A DNA stretch of 27,570 bases from Atopobium sp. (GCA_015259045.1 JABZHD010000002.1:1-27570); one strand, 5' to 3'; numbered from the stretch's first letter, positions 15,790 through 26,351 are shown. Program-made: numbers and translations. Notes: generated by a model not told the origin, from the sequence alone.

Positions 15790-16434
15790 ATGGCAGATTA
15801 CGATGAGTCCAGACTTACGGTTGTTGACCACCCACTAGTTCAGCACAAGCTTCACATTCTTCGTGACAAGACAACCACTACTAAGCAGTTCCGTGAGCTT
15901 GTCAACGAGCTTGCAATTCTTGAGAGCTATGAGGCCATGCGCGACTTCCCACTTGAGGACGTCGAGGTAGAGACTCCTCTTGAGACCATGACTGCTAAGC
16001 GTATTGCTGGTAAGAAGGTTGCTATTATTCCAATTCTTCGTGCTGGCCTTGGTATGGTTGACGGCATTCTTGAGCTGGTTCCATCTGCTCGCGTTGGCCA
16101 TGTTGGTATGTACCGTGATCCAGAGACCCATCTTCCTCACCAGTATTACTGCAAGTTCCCTGCAGACATTGAGAACCGTACCTGCCTGGTTGTTGACCCA
16201 ATGCTGGCAACTGGCGGCTCTCTAACTGCTGCTATTCAGTTCCTGCGTGAGGCTGGCGTCAAGGATATTCGTTGCTTGACCATTGTTTCTTGCCCTGAGG
16301 GCGTCAAGGCAACTCTGGACTTTGACCCAGATGTACGCCTCTATACGTGCACCGTTGACCGTCAGCTGAGCCCAAATGCTTACATTCTCCCAGGCCTTGG
16401 CGACGCGGGCGACCGTATTTACGGCACCAAGTAA
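15790..16434 (+). CDS. upp: Uracil phosphoribosyltransferase
   Basis: 214 residues. It converts uracil plus PRPP to UMP in pyrimidine salvage. The PRPP-binding loop VVDPMLATGGSLTAAI and the uracil-binding C-terminal motif YILPGLGDAGDRIYGTK are both intact, as is the IPILRAGLGMVDG segment. Length is standard. GGAGGGAG lies just before the ATG. It follows rpiB by 122 bases and lies upstream of the ATP synthase genes, the same order as in many Firmicutes (upp then atp). A strong terminator after the stop codon separates it from atp. Confidence 0.98.
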   Translation: MADYDESRLTVVDHPLVQHKLHILRDKTTTTKQFRELVNELAILESYEAMRDFPLEDVEVETPLETMTAKRIAGKKVAIIPILRAGLGMVDGILELVPSARVGHVGMYRDPETHLPHQYYCKFPADIENRTCLVVDPMLATGGSLTAAIQFLREAGVKDIRCLTIVSCPEGVKATLDFDPDVRLYTCTVDRQLSPNAYILPGLGDAGDRIYGTK

Positions 16435-16457
16435 GGAGCTCATCGTTTTTCTCGCAA

Positions 16458-16463
16458 TATAAT
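16458..16463 (+). promoter_or_regulatory. Consensus -10 box inside an inverted repeat
   Basis: A perfect TATAAT lies within the inverted repeat TCGCAA (16452-16457) / TTGCGA (16468-16473), 24 bases after the upp stop. No good -35 is found 16-18 bases upstream. If active it would give a transcript of roughly 65 bases ending at the terminator at 16490-16536. Confidence 0.3.
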
Positions 16464-16489
16464 AGAGTTGCGAATACGTACGTTAGTAC

Positions 16490-16536
16490 ATGATCCAGTG
16501 TCCGCAGAACAAGCACACTGGATCATTTTTCTTTTC
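16490..16536 (+). terminator. Strong intrinsic terminator after upp
   Basis: ATGATCCAGTGT (16490-16501) pairs perfectly with ACACTGGATCAT (16515-16526), 12 bp around a 13-base loop, followed by TTTTCTTTT. It closes the prfA-upp gene group. Confidence 0.93.
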
Positions 16537-16540
16537 AGAT

Positions 16541-16946
16541 CAGTGTTTTACGAGAAGAAATAACAGTTGGCATATATCAAAAACTTTGCGAATACCAGGG
16601 AATATTGATACAACTATTTTTACCTGGACATAACTGTGTTTCTCAAGAAAATAGCGACATAACAGCAGCTTATAAGTGTTATAGTTGAATGAAACAATAA
16701 CGGCAGCTAACACGAAATGTGTCAGTAATGTGAGAGTTTGAGCATAAGTCAATTATTTGATTTTGTAATCGTGACTATGCATTCATTTAGTGCTAGTATC
16801 GCCGTTCGTCGCAAATATGCACGCCGAGTGGTAGATAATATACTCCAAGTGGCATATTCTTGGCATCTTACGTTGCGTTTCAAGTATGCTGAGCAGTGAC
16901 GGGCAATCTGAAATGGTTGCAGATTGTATGGGGAGGTTGAGACAGA
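16541..16946 (+). promoter_or_regulatory. Gene-free upstream region of the ATP synthase operon
   Basis: About 400 bases with no convincing gene on either strand: the open frames are short, lack ribosome sites and look unlike proteins. There is no atpI or atpZ, which often precede atpB. The best promoter candidate is GTGACT (16771-16776), a 17-base gap, and TAGTAT (16794-16799) with an extended TG at 16791-16792. It would start transcription near 16806 and leave a ~140-base leader before atpB. Confidence 0.55.
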
Positions 16947-17747
16947 GTGGATGTTCTTGCGCAGTTGCCAGCAGAGATGGCCGAGCTGCTCGAAAGTTTT
17001 TTGCCACACGCATTGGTTGGTAACACCACCTTTGGTTTCACGAACTACATTTTCTATTTCTTAATCGCTGCTGTGATTTTTCTGATTGTCTGCTTTAGGT
17101 TTAAGAAGAAGCAGGCAGAGAGCATTGCTCCTCAGGGACGCTTTGTTAATGGTGTTGAGTATCTGATTGAGTACATCAGAGATGACGTCTGCAAAGCTTC
17201 TCTTGGAGAAACGTGGCGCACACACTTCCCATTCTTGATTACCATGTTTATGTTTATTCTGATCAACAACATTATTGGCCTTATTCCTGGCGCACACCCA
17301 GGTACTGGCACCATTGGTGTCACCGCCGCTCTTGGTCTTTGCTCCCTTGGATACTTTATGTATGTAGGTGCAAAAAAGATGGGTGTTATTGGTTACATCT
17401 TGAGTCTTGCACCAAAGGGCGTTAATCCTGTTATCGCAGCAGTTATCTGGGTTATTGAGGTCTTCTCAACATTCCTTCGTCTGGTTACTCTGGCTGTCCG
17501 TCTGTTCTGCAACATGTATGCAGGTCACATCGTTATGGGTACGTTTGCAATTCTTGCATCTATGTACTTTATGCCAGCGATTGAGAACTTCTCCGCATCA
17601 ACAGCCGCCCAGGCAGGATTTTCGATTTTCTGGATCTTGCTGTTGATTATCATTTACTTGGTAGAAACTATTGTTGCTTTCATTCAGGCATACGTTTTTA
17701 CCCTACTCTCTACTGTCTACATCCAGCTGGTAGAGTCTGAACACTAA
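16947..17747 (+). CDS. atpB: F1Fo ATP synthase subunit a
   Basis: A 266-residue integral membrane subunit forming the proton half-channels against the c ring. The essential stator arginine is R185 in TLAVRLFCNMYAGH, on the conserved amphipathic helix. Other family segments are NNIIGLIPGAHPGTGTIGVT and the C-terminal VAFIQAYVFTLLSTVYI. The start is GTG 16947, preceded by GGGAGG at 16931-16936; the spacing of 10 is slightly long. An ATG at 16977 is an alternative that would remove ten residues. It is the first gene of atpBEFHAGDC. Its stop codon is inside the first hairpin of the spacer array before atpE. Confidence 0.97.
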   Translation: MDVLAQLPAEMAELLESFLPHALVGNTTFGFTNYIFYFLIAAVIFLIVCFRFKKKQAESIAPQGRFVNGVEYLIEYIRDDVCKASLGETWRTHFPFLITMFMFILINNIIGLIPGAHPGTGTIGVTAALGLCSLGYFMYVGAKKMGVIGYILSLAPKGVNPVIAAVIWVIEVFSTFLRLVTLAVRLFCNMYAGHIVMGTFAILASMYFMPAIENFSASTAAQAGFSIFWILLLIIIYLVETIVAFIQAYVFTLLSTVYIQLVESEH

Positions 17748-17868
17748 GCAAAACGCTTAGTTGGTGGCATTGCCACACTGTGGTGCCAAACGGCACAAAA
17801 GATGAAGTCATCTGAGCCCACGCTCAGTTGATGATAGGTATGTATATTGGTCGCCTTGAGAGGGGCGA
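17743..17868 (+). promoter_or_regulatory. Array of six perfect mini stem-loops between atpB and atpE
   Basis: In order: ACTAAGC-AAAAC-GCTTAGT (17743-17761, includes the atpB stop), GTGGC-ATT-GCCAC (17764-17776), GTGCC-AAAC-GGCAC (17783-17796), AGATG-AAGT-CATCT (17800-17813), CTGAGC-CCAC-GCTCAG (17812-17827) and TCGCC-8 bases-GGCGA (17851-17868). The fourth and fifth share two bases. CCAC at 17773-17776 can alternatively pair with GTGG at 17780-17783. The atpE ribosome site AGGAGG (17876-17881) is left free after the last hairpin. A role in message stability, processing or boosted atpE translation is inferred. Confidence 0.7.
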
Positions 17869-17885
17869 GCGAAAAAGGAGGAATC

Positions 17886-18080
17886 GTGGGTATTTTCGGA
17901 TATGCTCTTTGCGTTATGGGAGCAGCAATTTGTATTAGCGTCGTAGCAACGAGTGCCGCTAACAACATGGCTCGTCAGCCTGAGGTTCAGGGTCGTCTCT
18001 TCACAGTCTTTATTCTTGGCTGCGCATTCATCGAGGCACTTACCCTAATTGGCTTCGTTGTTACCTTGATGGTTAAGTAA
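17886..18080 (+). CDS. atpE: F1Fo ATP synthase subunit c
   Basis: A 64-residue proteolipid, two helices joined by the polar loop ARQPE (29-33). The ion-binding carboxylate is E50 in FIEALTLIGF. The residue after it is Ala, not the Ser of Na+-binding c subunits, and helix 1 lacks the matching Gln, so protons are the likely ion. The start is GTG 17886, with AGGAGG 4 bases upstream; extending to 17847 would add an unlikely charged segment. It is short for the family (usually 70-80), mainly at the N-terminus. The helix-1 glycine motif GxGxGxG is replaced by G12-x-A14-x-C16-x-S18, and the usual Pro after EAL is Thr. Confidence 0.95.
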   Translation: MGIFGYALCVMGAAICISVVATSAANNMARQPEVQGRLFTVFILGCAFIEALTLIGFVVTLMVK

Positions 18081-18084
18081 ATTA

Positions 18085-18107
18085 CTGTTTGTAACAGCGA
18101 AAACGCT
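18085..18107 (+). promoter_or_regulatory. Two small stem-loops between atpE and atpF
   Basis: CTGTT-TGT-AACAG (18085-18097) is followed by AGCG-AAAA-CGCT (18096-18107), sharing two bases. They fill most of the 42-base spacer, ending just before the GGAGG site of atpF. They continue the pattern of short perfect hairpins that flanks atpE. Confidence 0.45.
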
Positions 18108-18122
18108 ACGTTGGAGGAATGC

Positions 18123-18734
18123 ATGAATACGATTTGTAAGGGAGTTAAAAAAGCCAGCACAGTAGGCGCAACTGCTGCTCTACTTGTGGCAATGGCTCCC
18201 TCAGTCGCACTTGCTGAAGAGGGTGCAAGTGGTGCCGATATTCTTCTTCCAAAGCCCGCTGAGTTTGTTCCTGCTCTGATTGCGTTTCTGATCATCTTTG
18301 CTGTTGTAGCAAAGTTTGTATGGCCTTCCGTTCTACGTATGCTTGACAAGCGTCAAGAGAAGATCCAAGGCGATCTGGACGCTGCAGCAAAGGCTCGCGA
18401 GGAAGCCAACAAGGATCGTGAAATCGCAGCAGCTGGTATCGACGCAGCTAAGCAGCAAGCAGACGAGATTGTTTCTGCTGCTAAGCGTGAGGGCGAAGAA
18501 GAGCGTGCTCGTATTATCGAGCAGGCAAAGGCAGAAGCTGTCGAGATTATTACTAAGGGTAAGGGCGTTGTAGAGTCTGAGCGTCGTCACGCCATGGCTG
18601 AGCTTTCTGATTCCGTTGTTGATCTTGCCGTCGATATTGCCGGAAAGATTATTGGCAACGAGCTTTCAGTAGAGCAGCAGCGTGCTCTTGCCGAAAAGTA
18701 CCTTGCGGAAGTAGGTACTCCAGATGAGCACTAA
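18123..18734 (+). CDS. atpF: F1Fo ATP synthase subunit b, with signal-like N-terminus
   Basis: 203 residues, longer than the usual ~165. The family part is a membrane helix at about 49-67 (VPALIAFLIIFAVVAKFVW), then WPSVLRMLDKRQEKIQGDLDAA and a long charged coiled coil to the C-terminus, forming the peripheral stalk with delta. The first 31 residues look like a signal peptide: basic KGVKK, a hydrophobic core (ATAALLVAMAPSVA) and an ALA|EE cleavage-like site. The start ATG 18123 has GGAGG 5 bases upstream, so the extension is probably translated. The 3' end overlaps atpH by 11 bases. Confidence 0.95.
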   Translation: MNTICKGVKKASTVGATAALLVAMAPSVALAEEGASGADILLPKPAEFVPALIAFLIIFAVVAKFVWPSVLRMLDKRQEKIQGDLDAAAKAREEANKDREIAAAGIDAAKQQADEIVSAAKREGEEERARIIEQAKAEAVEIITKGKGVVESERRHAMAELSDSVVDLAVDIAGKIIGNELSVEQQRALAEKYLAEVGTPDEH

Positions 18735-19197
18735 TAAAGACGATCAAGACAGAAAAGTAGAGGGCTATACCAGGGCGCTCCTGGAGGCTGGCCGCGCTGA
18801 GGGTCGTGCAACTGCAGACCTCGTGCAGGTTCAGCATGCAAAGAAGTTCTCTCCAGAAGTTCTTGAGACTCTTGGTGCTATGCAGGCGAGTGAGGATGTC
18901 AACCTTATCAATGATGTTGCCGCTACGTTCCAGGAGCTTCTTGAAGAAGAAGACAAGACACTTACAGTAACGGTAACTACTACAATGCCTCTTGATGATG
19001 AGTTGCGTGCAAAGGTCACCGAGAAGCTCGAGAAGAACTTCAACACTGAGGTGTATCTCATTGAGCGTGTTAATCCCAAGATTTTGGGTGGCATTGTTGT
19101 TGAGGCACGTGATCATCGTTATGATGCATCGGTAAAGACACAGCTCACTCACATTAAGAGTAGGCTCTCTTCAGATCACGTTGAAAGTGAATTGTAA
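18724..19197 (+). CDS. atpH: F1Fo ATP synthase subunit delta
   Basis: 157 residues, a little short for delta/OSCP (about 175-185), mainly in the N-terminal helical domain. The C-terminal part is recognisable: [26 protein letters not shown], then a [24 protein letters not shown] segment, which matches the conserved GG[IVL] motif of the family. It links the b stalk to the top of the alpha/beta hexamer. It overlaps atpF by 11 bases and its stop codon overlaps the atpA start (TAATG), so translation is coupled on both sides. Confidence 0.92.
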   Translation: MSTNKDDQDRKVEGYTRALLEAGRAEGRATADLVQVQHAKKFSPEVLETLGAMQASEDVNLINDVAATFQELLEEEDKTLTVTVTTTMPLDDELRAKVTEKLEKNFNTEVYLIERVNPKILGGIVVEARDHRYDASVKTQLTHIKSRLSSDHVESEL

Positions 19198-20870
19198 TGA
19201 CTGATAAGACCACCATACAGGAAGGAACACTAAGCTCAGATGCCGTCATGGCACAGCTTAGAGAGCGCCTTTCTAAGGTCAATTCAACCGTATCCCAGCA
19301 AGAGGTATCTGCTGTTACTGAGGTAGCAGACGGTATCGCTCGCGTTGCTGGCCTACGTAGCGCTATGGCAGGCGAGCTGCTGGAGTTCACCAGCTCTGTT
19401 ACCGGCCACAGCGTATTCGGTCTTGCTCAGAACCTTGATGAAACTTCAGTCGGCGCTGTTTTGTTCGGCGAAGTTTCTGAGATTAAGGAAGGCGATGAGT
19501 GCCGTACAACCGGCCGCGTCATGGATATTCCAGCCGGTTTTGACATGCTTGGTCGTGTTGTTAACCCACTGGGCCAGCCTATTGATGGACTTGGTGCTAT
19601 CCACGCTACACATCGTCGTCCTATTGAGTTCAAGGCTCCTGGCATCATGCAGCGTCAGCCTGTTTGCGAGCCAGTTCAGACTGGTCTTCTCGCAATTGAT
19701 GCTATGGTTCCTGTCGGCCGTGGTCAGCGTGAGTTGATCATTGGTGACCGTAAGACCGGTAAGACCGCTATCGCAATTGACGCAATCGTAAACCAGAAGA
19801 ACACCGACATGATTTGTATCTATGTCGCCATCGGTCAGAAGGCGTCTACAGTTGCAAACATCCGCGAGTCTCTTTCCCGCCATGGTGTTCTTGACAAGAC
19901 CGTCATTGTTGCAGCTACCGCAGCTGATTCTGCTCCAATGCAGTACATTGCTCCTATGGCAGGTGCTGCTATTGGTGAGTTCTTTATGTATAACGATAAG
20001 GACGGAAAGCCTGCTGACAAAGATCATCCAGGCGGACACGTTCTTGTTGTTTACGACGACCTTTCCAAGCAGGCAGTTGCATACCGTCAGATGTCACTGA
20101 CGCTTCACCGTCCACCAGGACGTGAGGCATATCCTGGTGATATTTTCTACCTGCACTCACGCTTGCTGGAGCGTGCATGTAAGCTCTCCGATGAAAACGG
20201 AGCAGGTTCACTTACAGCACTTCCAATTATTGAGACGCAGGAAGGCGACGTTTCTGCATACATTCCTACAAACGTCATTTCCATTACAGACGGCCAGATT
20301 TATCTGCAGTCTAACCTCTTCTTCCAGGGCCAGCGCCCAGCAGTCGACGTAGGTATTTCCGTATCCCGCGTCGGTGGCGATGCACAGGTCAAGGCTATGA
20401 AGCAGGTTGCAGGTACCCTTCGTCTGGACCTTGCAAGTTACCGTGAGAAGCAGGCATTCTCGCAGTTCGGATCCGACTTGGATGCAACTACGCAGTACCA
20501 GCTCAACCATGGTGCTCATATGATGGAGCTTCTCAAGCAGCCACGTTACTCAGCTCTGGACGTAGTTGACCAGATTTGCGCAATTTACGCTGCAAAAGAG
20601 AACTTCATTGATGACGTTGATCTTGAGAACGTTGCTCTCTTCCGTGATGGCCTTGCTCAGTACATGAGTGAGTATCACCCACAGCTCCGAAATTCTCTGC
20701 GCAACGGAAAGATTTCTGATGAGCAGGCAGAGCGCTTGAGTGATCACATTAAGCACTTCAAGGCTAAGTTCTTGGAAGAGCATCCAAACAAGGTTGTGGA
20801 TGAAGCAGAAGCTAATTCAGATACACCAGGCTCTTTTGACGCAGTAACCCAAGGTTCATTGCAGGAGTAA
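19197..20870 (+). CDS. atpA: F1Fo ATP synthase subunit alpha
   Basis: 557 residues, the regulatory nucleotide-binding subunit of F1. The P-loop is GDRKTGKT at 183-190, followed by [32 protein letters not shown] is the family signature near the C-terminal third. It is some 50 residues longer than typical; the extra length is partly a C-terminal tail ([22 protein letters not shown]) without obvious structure. It begins on the last base of the atpH stop codon. Alternates with beta in the hexamer and contributes the arginine finger. Confidence 0.98.
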   Translation: MTDKTTIQEGTLSSDAVMAQLRERLSKVNSTVSQQEVSAVTEVADGIARVAGLRSAMAGELLEFTSSVTGHSVFGLAQNLDETSVGAVLFGEVSEIKEGDECRTTGRVMDIPAGFDMLGRVVNPLGQPIDGLGAIHATHRRPIEFKAPGIMQRQPVCEPVQTGLLAIDAMVPVGRGQRELIIGDRKTGKTAIAIDAIVNQKNTDMICIYVAIGQKASTVANIRESLSRHGVLDKTVIVAATAADSAPMQYIAPMAGAAIGEFFMYNDKDGKPADKDHPGGHVLVVYDDLSKQAVAYRQMSLTLHRPPGREAYPGDIFYLHSRLLERACKLSDENGAGSLTALPIIETQEGDVSAYIPTNVISITDGQIYLQSNLFFQGQRPAVDVGISVSRVGGDAQVKAMKQVAGTLRLDLASYREKQAFSQFGSDLDATTQYQLNHGAHMMELLKQPRYSALDVVDQICAIYAAKENFIDDVDLENVALFRDGLAQYMSEYHPQLRNSLRNGKISDEQAERLSDHIKHFKAKFLEEHPNKVVDEAEANSDTPGSFDAVTQGSLQE

Positions 20871-20876
20871 TTATCA

Positions 20877-23275
<2,399 letters not shown>

Positions 23276-23283
23276 GATTTCTC

Positions 23284-23703
23284 ATGGCTGAGTTGACTTG
23301 TCAGTTTGTCAGACCAGATAAGCTCCTTTACGAAGGAACCGTTGAAAGTCTGATTCTTGCTTCAGCAGATGGAGAGTATGGTGTGTGGCCAGGCCACGCA
23401 CCAGAAATCATTGCGCTTGGCGATGGTGTTGTAAGACTGCACATGCCTCATCCAGAGAATGAAGAATCTATGACCAAGATAGTGATTTCTGGTGGATACG
23501 CAGAAATCGATCCAACAGGAGTCATTATCTTGGCAGATCATGCCCGTCGCGTTGACGATATTGATGCAGATGTTGTGCGCGAGACAAGAGACGACGTTAT
23601 TGACCAGATGCTTTCTCTTCCAGAAGACGATAATCGTCGTGCCTACTACGAAAAAAAGATAGACTGGTGTAATCTACTTCTGAAGCAAGTGGTTGAGGAG
23701 TAA
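23284..23703 (+). CDS. atpC: F1Fo ATP synthase subunit epsilon
   Basis: 139 residues, the small central-stalk subunit that couples gamma to the c ring and inhibits ATP hydrolysis. The N-terminal beta-sandwich has LTCQFVRPDKLLYEGTVESLILASADGEYGVWPGHAPEIIALGDGVVRL, the family consensus. A C-terminal helical part follows (about 95-139), including RRVDDIDADVVRET. It begins 8 bases after the atpD stop. It is the last ATP synthase gene, and no terminator follows before murA 29 bases downstream. Confidence 0.96.
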   Translation: MAELTCQFVRPDKLLYEGTVESLILASADGEYGVWPGHAPEIIALGDGVVRLHMPHPENEESMTKIVISGGYAEIDPTGVIILADHARRVDDIDADVVRETRDDVIDQMLSLPEDDNRRAYYEKKIDWCNLLLKQVVEE

Positions 23704-23732
23704 AATTCTCTCACTGTCGTTTTCGGAGGTTT

Positions 23733-25016
23733 ATGGACGTCATAAAAGTAGTAGGTGGCCGTTCTGTCACAGGAGAGGTCACTGTAGAGGGTGCAAAAAA
23801 CTCAGCCCTCAAATTGATGGCTGCAACCATCATGGCTCCTGGTGTTACTACACTCACTAACGTTCCTAATATTGCAGACGTTCACGTCATGGGCAAGGTG
23901 CTCAAGACGCTAGGCGCTCGCATTGAAGTCGTTGGTCTTCACGAGCTCAAAATTGATACCACAGATATTACAAGCTGGGAGACTCCTTACAGTCTTGTTG
24001 CACAGATGCGTGCATCGACTGCTGTTTTGGGTCCCCTTATTTCTCGTTTTGGCAAAGCTGTTGTGGCAATGCCAGGCGGTTGTAATATCGGTGCTCGCAA
24101 AATTGACATGCATATCCTGGGCCTCGAGGCTTTGGGTGTTGAATTTAAGGTTGAGCACGGCAATATTCACGCAAGCGCTCCTCACGGCATAACCGGCGAG
24201 ACCGTTTCTCTGGCCTTTGCTTCCGTTGGTGCAACAGAGAACCTGATGATGGCATCTGTTTTTGCTAAAGGCGTTACGGTCATTGATAACGCAGCTCGTG
24301 AGCCAGAAATTGTTGACCTTGCTAATATGCTCAACAAAATGGGCGCCAACATTCAGGGTGCTGGATCTCCTGTTATTGAGATTCACGGCGTCACAGAACT
24401 GCATCCTGTTGAGCATGAAGTCGTTGGTGATCGCATTGAGGCTGGTACCTTCCTGGCTATTGGCGCGCTTACTGGTGAGCCTATTACTGTTCACGGTTTC
24501 GAGCCAAATCACCTTGGTCTGGTACTTAAAAAGTACGAGCAGATGGGCATTACCATCGAGACTGGAGATAGGTGGGCAAGGGCTTCTCGCCAGCAAGATC
24601 TTAAAGCTATCGATATCCAGACGCTGCCATTCCCGGGTTTCCCAACAGACATGCAGGCACAGACTATGACGCTGCTTGCTTTGGCTAAGGGTACCTGCAT
24701 TATCACGGAAAACGTCTTTGAGAATCGCTTTATGTTGGCATCCGAGCTTTCTCGCATGGGAGCCGATATTACCATCGAGGGCCATCACGCTATTGTTCGC
24801 GGCGTCTCCGGCTTTGAGGGGGCGCAGGTCAAGTCACCAGATCTTCGTGGTGGCGCCGCGCTTGTTATGGCTGGTCTTGTGGCCGAGGGAGAAACAATCG
24901 TTTCTGCCATCCATCACATTGACCGCGGTTACGAGGGATTTGTCGAGAAACTCGTCGCGCTGGGAGCAGATGCTCAGCGCACTACCATTCCAGGCGACGA
25001 CTTTATCGAAGGATAG
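23733..25016 (+). CDS. murA: UDP-N-acetylglucosamine 1-carboxyvinyltransferase
   Basis: A 427-residue cytoplasmic enzyme transferring enolpyruvate from PEP to UDP-GlcNAc, the first committed step of peptidoglycan synthesis. The catalytic cysteine is C117 in [15 protein letters not shown], the residue alkylated by fosfomycin. [13 protein letters not shown] near residue 22 and the tandem inside-out barrel pattern are typical. GGAGG 3 bases before the ATG gives the start. It lies 29 bases after atpC without a terminator, so ATP synthase and cell-wall synthesis genes may be cotranscribed, an arrangement also known in other actinobacteria and clostridia. Confidence 0.98.
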   Translation: MDVIKVVGGRSVTGEVTVEGAKNSALKLMAATIMAPGVTTLTNVPNIADVHVMGKVLKTLGARIEVVGLHELKIDTTDITSWETPYSLVAQMRASTAVLGPLISRFGKAVVAMPGGCNIGARKIDMHILGLEALGVEFKVEHGNIHASAPHGITGETVSLAFASVGATENLMMASVFAKGVTVIDNAAREPEIVDLANMLNKMGANIQGAGSPVIEIHGVTELHPVEHEVVGDRIEAGTFLAIGALTGEPITVHGFEPNHLGLVLKKYEQMGITIETGDRWARASRQQDLKAIDIQTLPFPGFPTDMQAQTMTLLALAKGTCIITENVFENRFMLASELSRMGADITIEGHHAIVRGVSGFEGAQVKSPDLRGGAALVMAGLVAEGETIVSAIHHIDRGYEGFVEKLVALGADAQRTTIPGDDFIEG

Positions 25017-25019
25017 TTT

Positions 25020-26243
25020 GTGTCAACTAAACCAAAGCATGCAAAACTGCTCGACAACGGGGCCTCACAGGGCGCTTCGGTTGACGCTGCACAAAATACC
25101 GCTACGGGAAGTACCCAAGGTACTGCACCAAGCGCTGCAACCAATACGTCGCAGAACGCTGCAGTTAGTAACTCTCCTTTTAGTCGCACGCAGGCAGAGG
25201 GTTACCACAAGCGTCGTAAGCGTGTCTTCAGAAAGCAGATGGTAGTCAGGTCGCTTCTGGGCGTCTTTGCTGCTGTTTTTGTTGCCGCTGTGGTGGGCGC
25301 AGGTATCTGGTATGCAAGCGTTCAAGCGCAGCTCAATAACTCGCAGGTCATTACTGCTGAGCTTCGTCAGACGCTTCAGGAGCCTTCTGCACCAAGCGAC
25401 CCCTACTATATGCTGCTTTTAGGAACCGACGGCCGACCTGGCGAGACTGAATATCGTGCGGATTCCATTATTTTGGCGCGCGTTGACCCTATTCATAAGC
25501 GTGTGACCATGCTTTCTATTCCACGAGATACCCGTGTCTTGTGGAAGGGTTCTTACATGAAGATTAACGCCGTCCACTACTATGACGGCGCAAATGGCAT
25601 GGTACAAGCTGTAAATGAACTGTGCGGCGTACATATTGCCCACTATGCAGAGGTCAACTTTGATGGTCTCGCAGGCATTACCGATGCTCTTGGTGGCGTA
25701 ACCGTAAACGTTGAGCAGTACATGCGTGATACAGAGAACTTCAGCGACGTTGTTGAACTGTACCCTGGTGTTCAGAAACTGAACGGTGCTCAGGCACTCT
25801 TCTTTACTCGTGTTCGCTACGCTTTTGCAGACAGCGATTACACCCGCATGCGCCATCAGAGAACCTTCATCAAGGCTATGATTGCTCAGATTCTGAACAC
25901 AGGAGACCCTGTAGCCATTGCAAATACTGTCAATTCAACAGCAAGCATGGTTATTACCGATCTCTCTGTCTCAGACATTATTTCTTTGGGCACTCAGATG
26001 ATTGGCATGAACACTGACAAGGATATCTATACGGCATACGTACCATCCGAGGGAACAGAAATTGACGGTCAGTCGTATGTCATTGCAGATGAAGATGCAC
26101 TTGCAAAGATGATGAAAGTAATTGATGCAGGAGATGATCCGTCTAGCTTAAACGGACAAACAGATGCCGAGGCAAATGCTGAGGCTGCCGAGAAAAGCTC
26201 AGAAGAGTCCTCAGAATCTTCAAACAGCTCTTCTCGCCAGTAA
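25020..26243 (+). CDS. LytR-CpsA-Psr (LCP) family cell-wall glycopolymer ligase
   Basis: 407 residues. Residues 1-60 are a disordered cytoplasmic tail rich in Ala, Thr, Asn, Gln and Ser. A basic patch (KRRKRVFRK, 64-72) precedes one membrane helix at about 76-99, then the extracellular LCP domain. Its pyrophosphate-binding residues are visible in LLGTDGRP (D137), YRADSI (R146, D148) and IPRDTRV (R169, D170). A Ser/Glu-rich tail ends it. LCP enzymes attach teichoic acid, capsule or other anionic glycopolymers from undecaprenyl-PP to peptidoglycan. The start is GTG 25020, three bases after the murA stop, with AAGGA upstream, so the two are probably translated together. Confidence 0.95.
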   Translation: MSTKPKHAKLLDNGASQGASVDAAQNTATGSTQGTAPSAATNTSQNAAVSNSPFSRTQAEGYHKRRKRVFRKQMVVRSLLGVFAAVFVAAVVGAGIWYASVQAQLNNSQVITAELRQTLQEPSAPSDPYYMLLLGTDGRPGETEYRADSIILARVDPIHKRVTMLSIPRDTRVLWKGSYMKINAVHYYDGANGMVQAVNELCGVHIAHYAEVNFDGLAGITDALGGVTVNVEQYMRDTENFSDVVELYPGVQKLNGAQALFFTRVRYAFADSDYTRMRHQRTFIKAMIAQILNTGDPVAIANTVNSTASMVITDLSVSDIISLGTQMIGMNTDKDIYTAYVPSEGTEIDGQSYVIADEDALAKMMKVIDAGDDPSSLNGQTDAEANAEAAEKSSEESSESSNSSSRQ

Positions 26244-26290
26244 AACTAAGCACCGTTTTTGGGTATCATTCAAGTGTTAGAAATATTATC

Positions 26291-26337
26291 GTTGCGTAGC
26301 GCAACTGATTTTGCATGAAAAAGACTGTCAAGCAGTC
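26291..26337 (+). promoter_or_regulatory. Two perfect inverted repeats before the metal-regulator gene
   Basis: GTTGCG-TAG-CGCAAC (26291-26305) is a perfect 6-bp inverted repeat lying 7 bases after a possible -10, TATTAT (26284-26289), whose -35 is poor. GACTG-TCAAG-CAGTC (26323-26337) follows, ending 3 bases before the GGAGGAG ribosome site. The first suits an autoregulatory operator, the second an RNA hairpin in the leader. Confidence 0.4.
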
Positions 26338-26351
26338 GTCGGAGGAGAGTT

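Noticed and set aside
16778..16900. 40-codon plus-strand open frame upstream of atpB as a possible atpI-like gene
   Set aside because: No ribosome site and no membrane helices, so it is not atpI; more likely leader sequence.
23910..24788. 292-codon minus-strand open frame inside murA
   Set aside because: Antisense shadow of murA with a non-protein-like composition.
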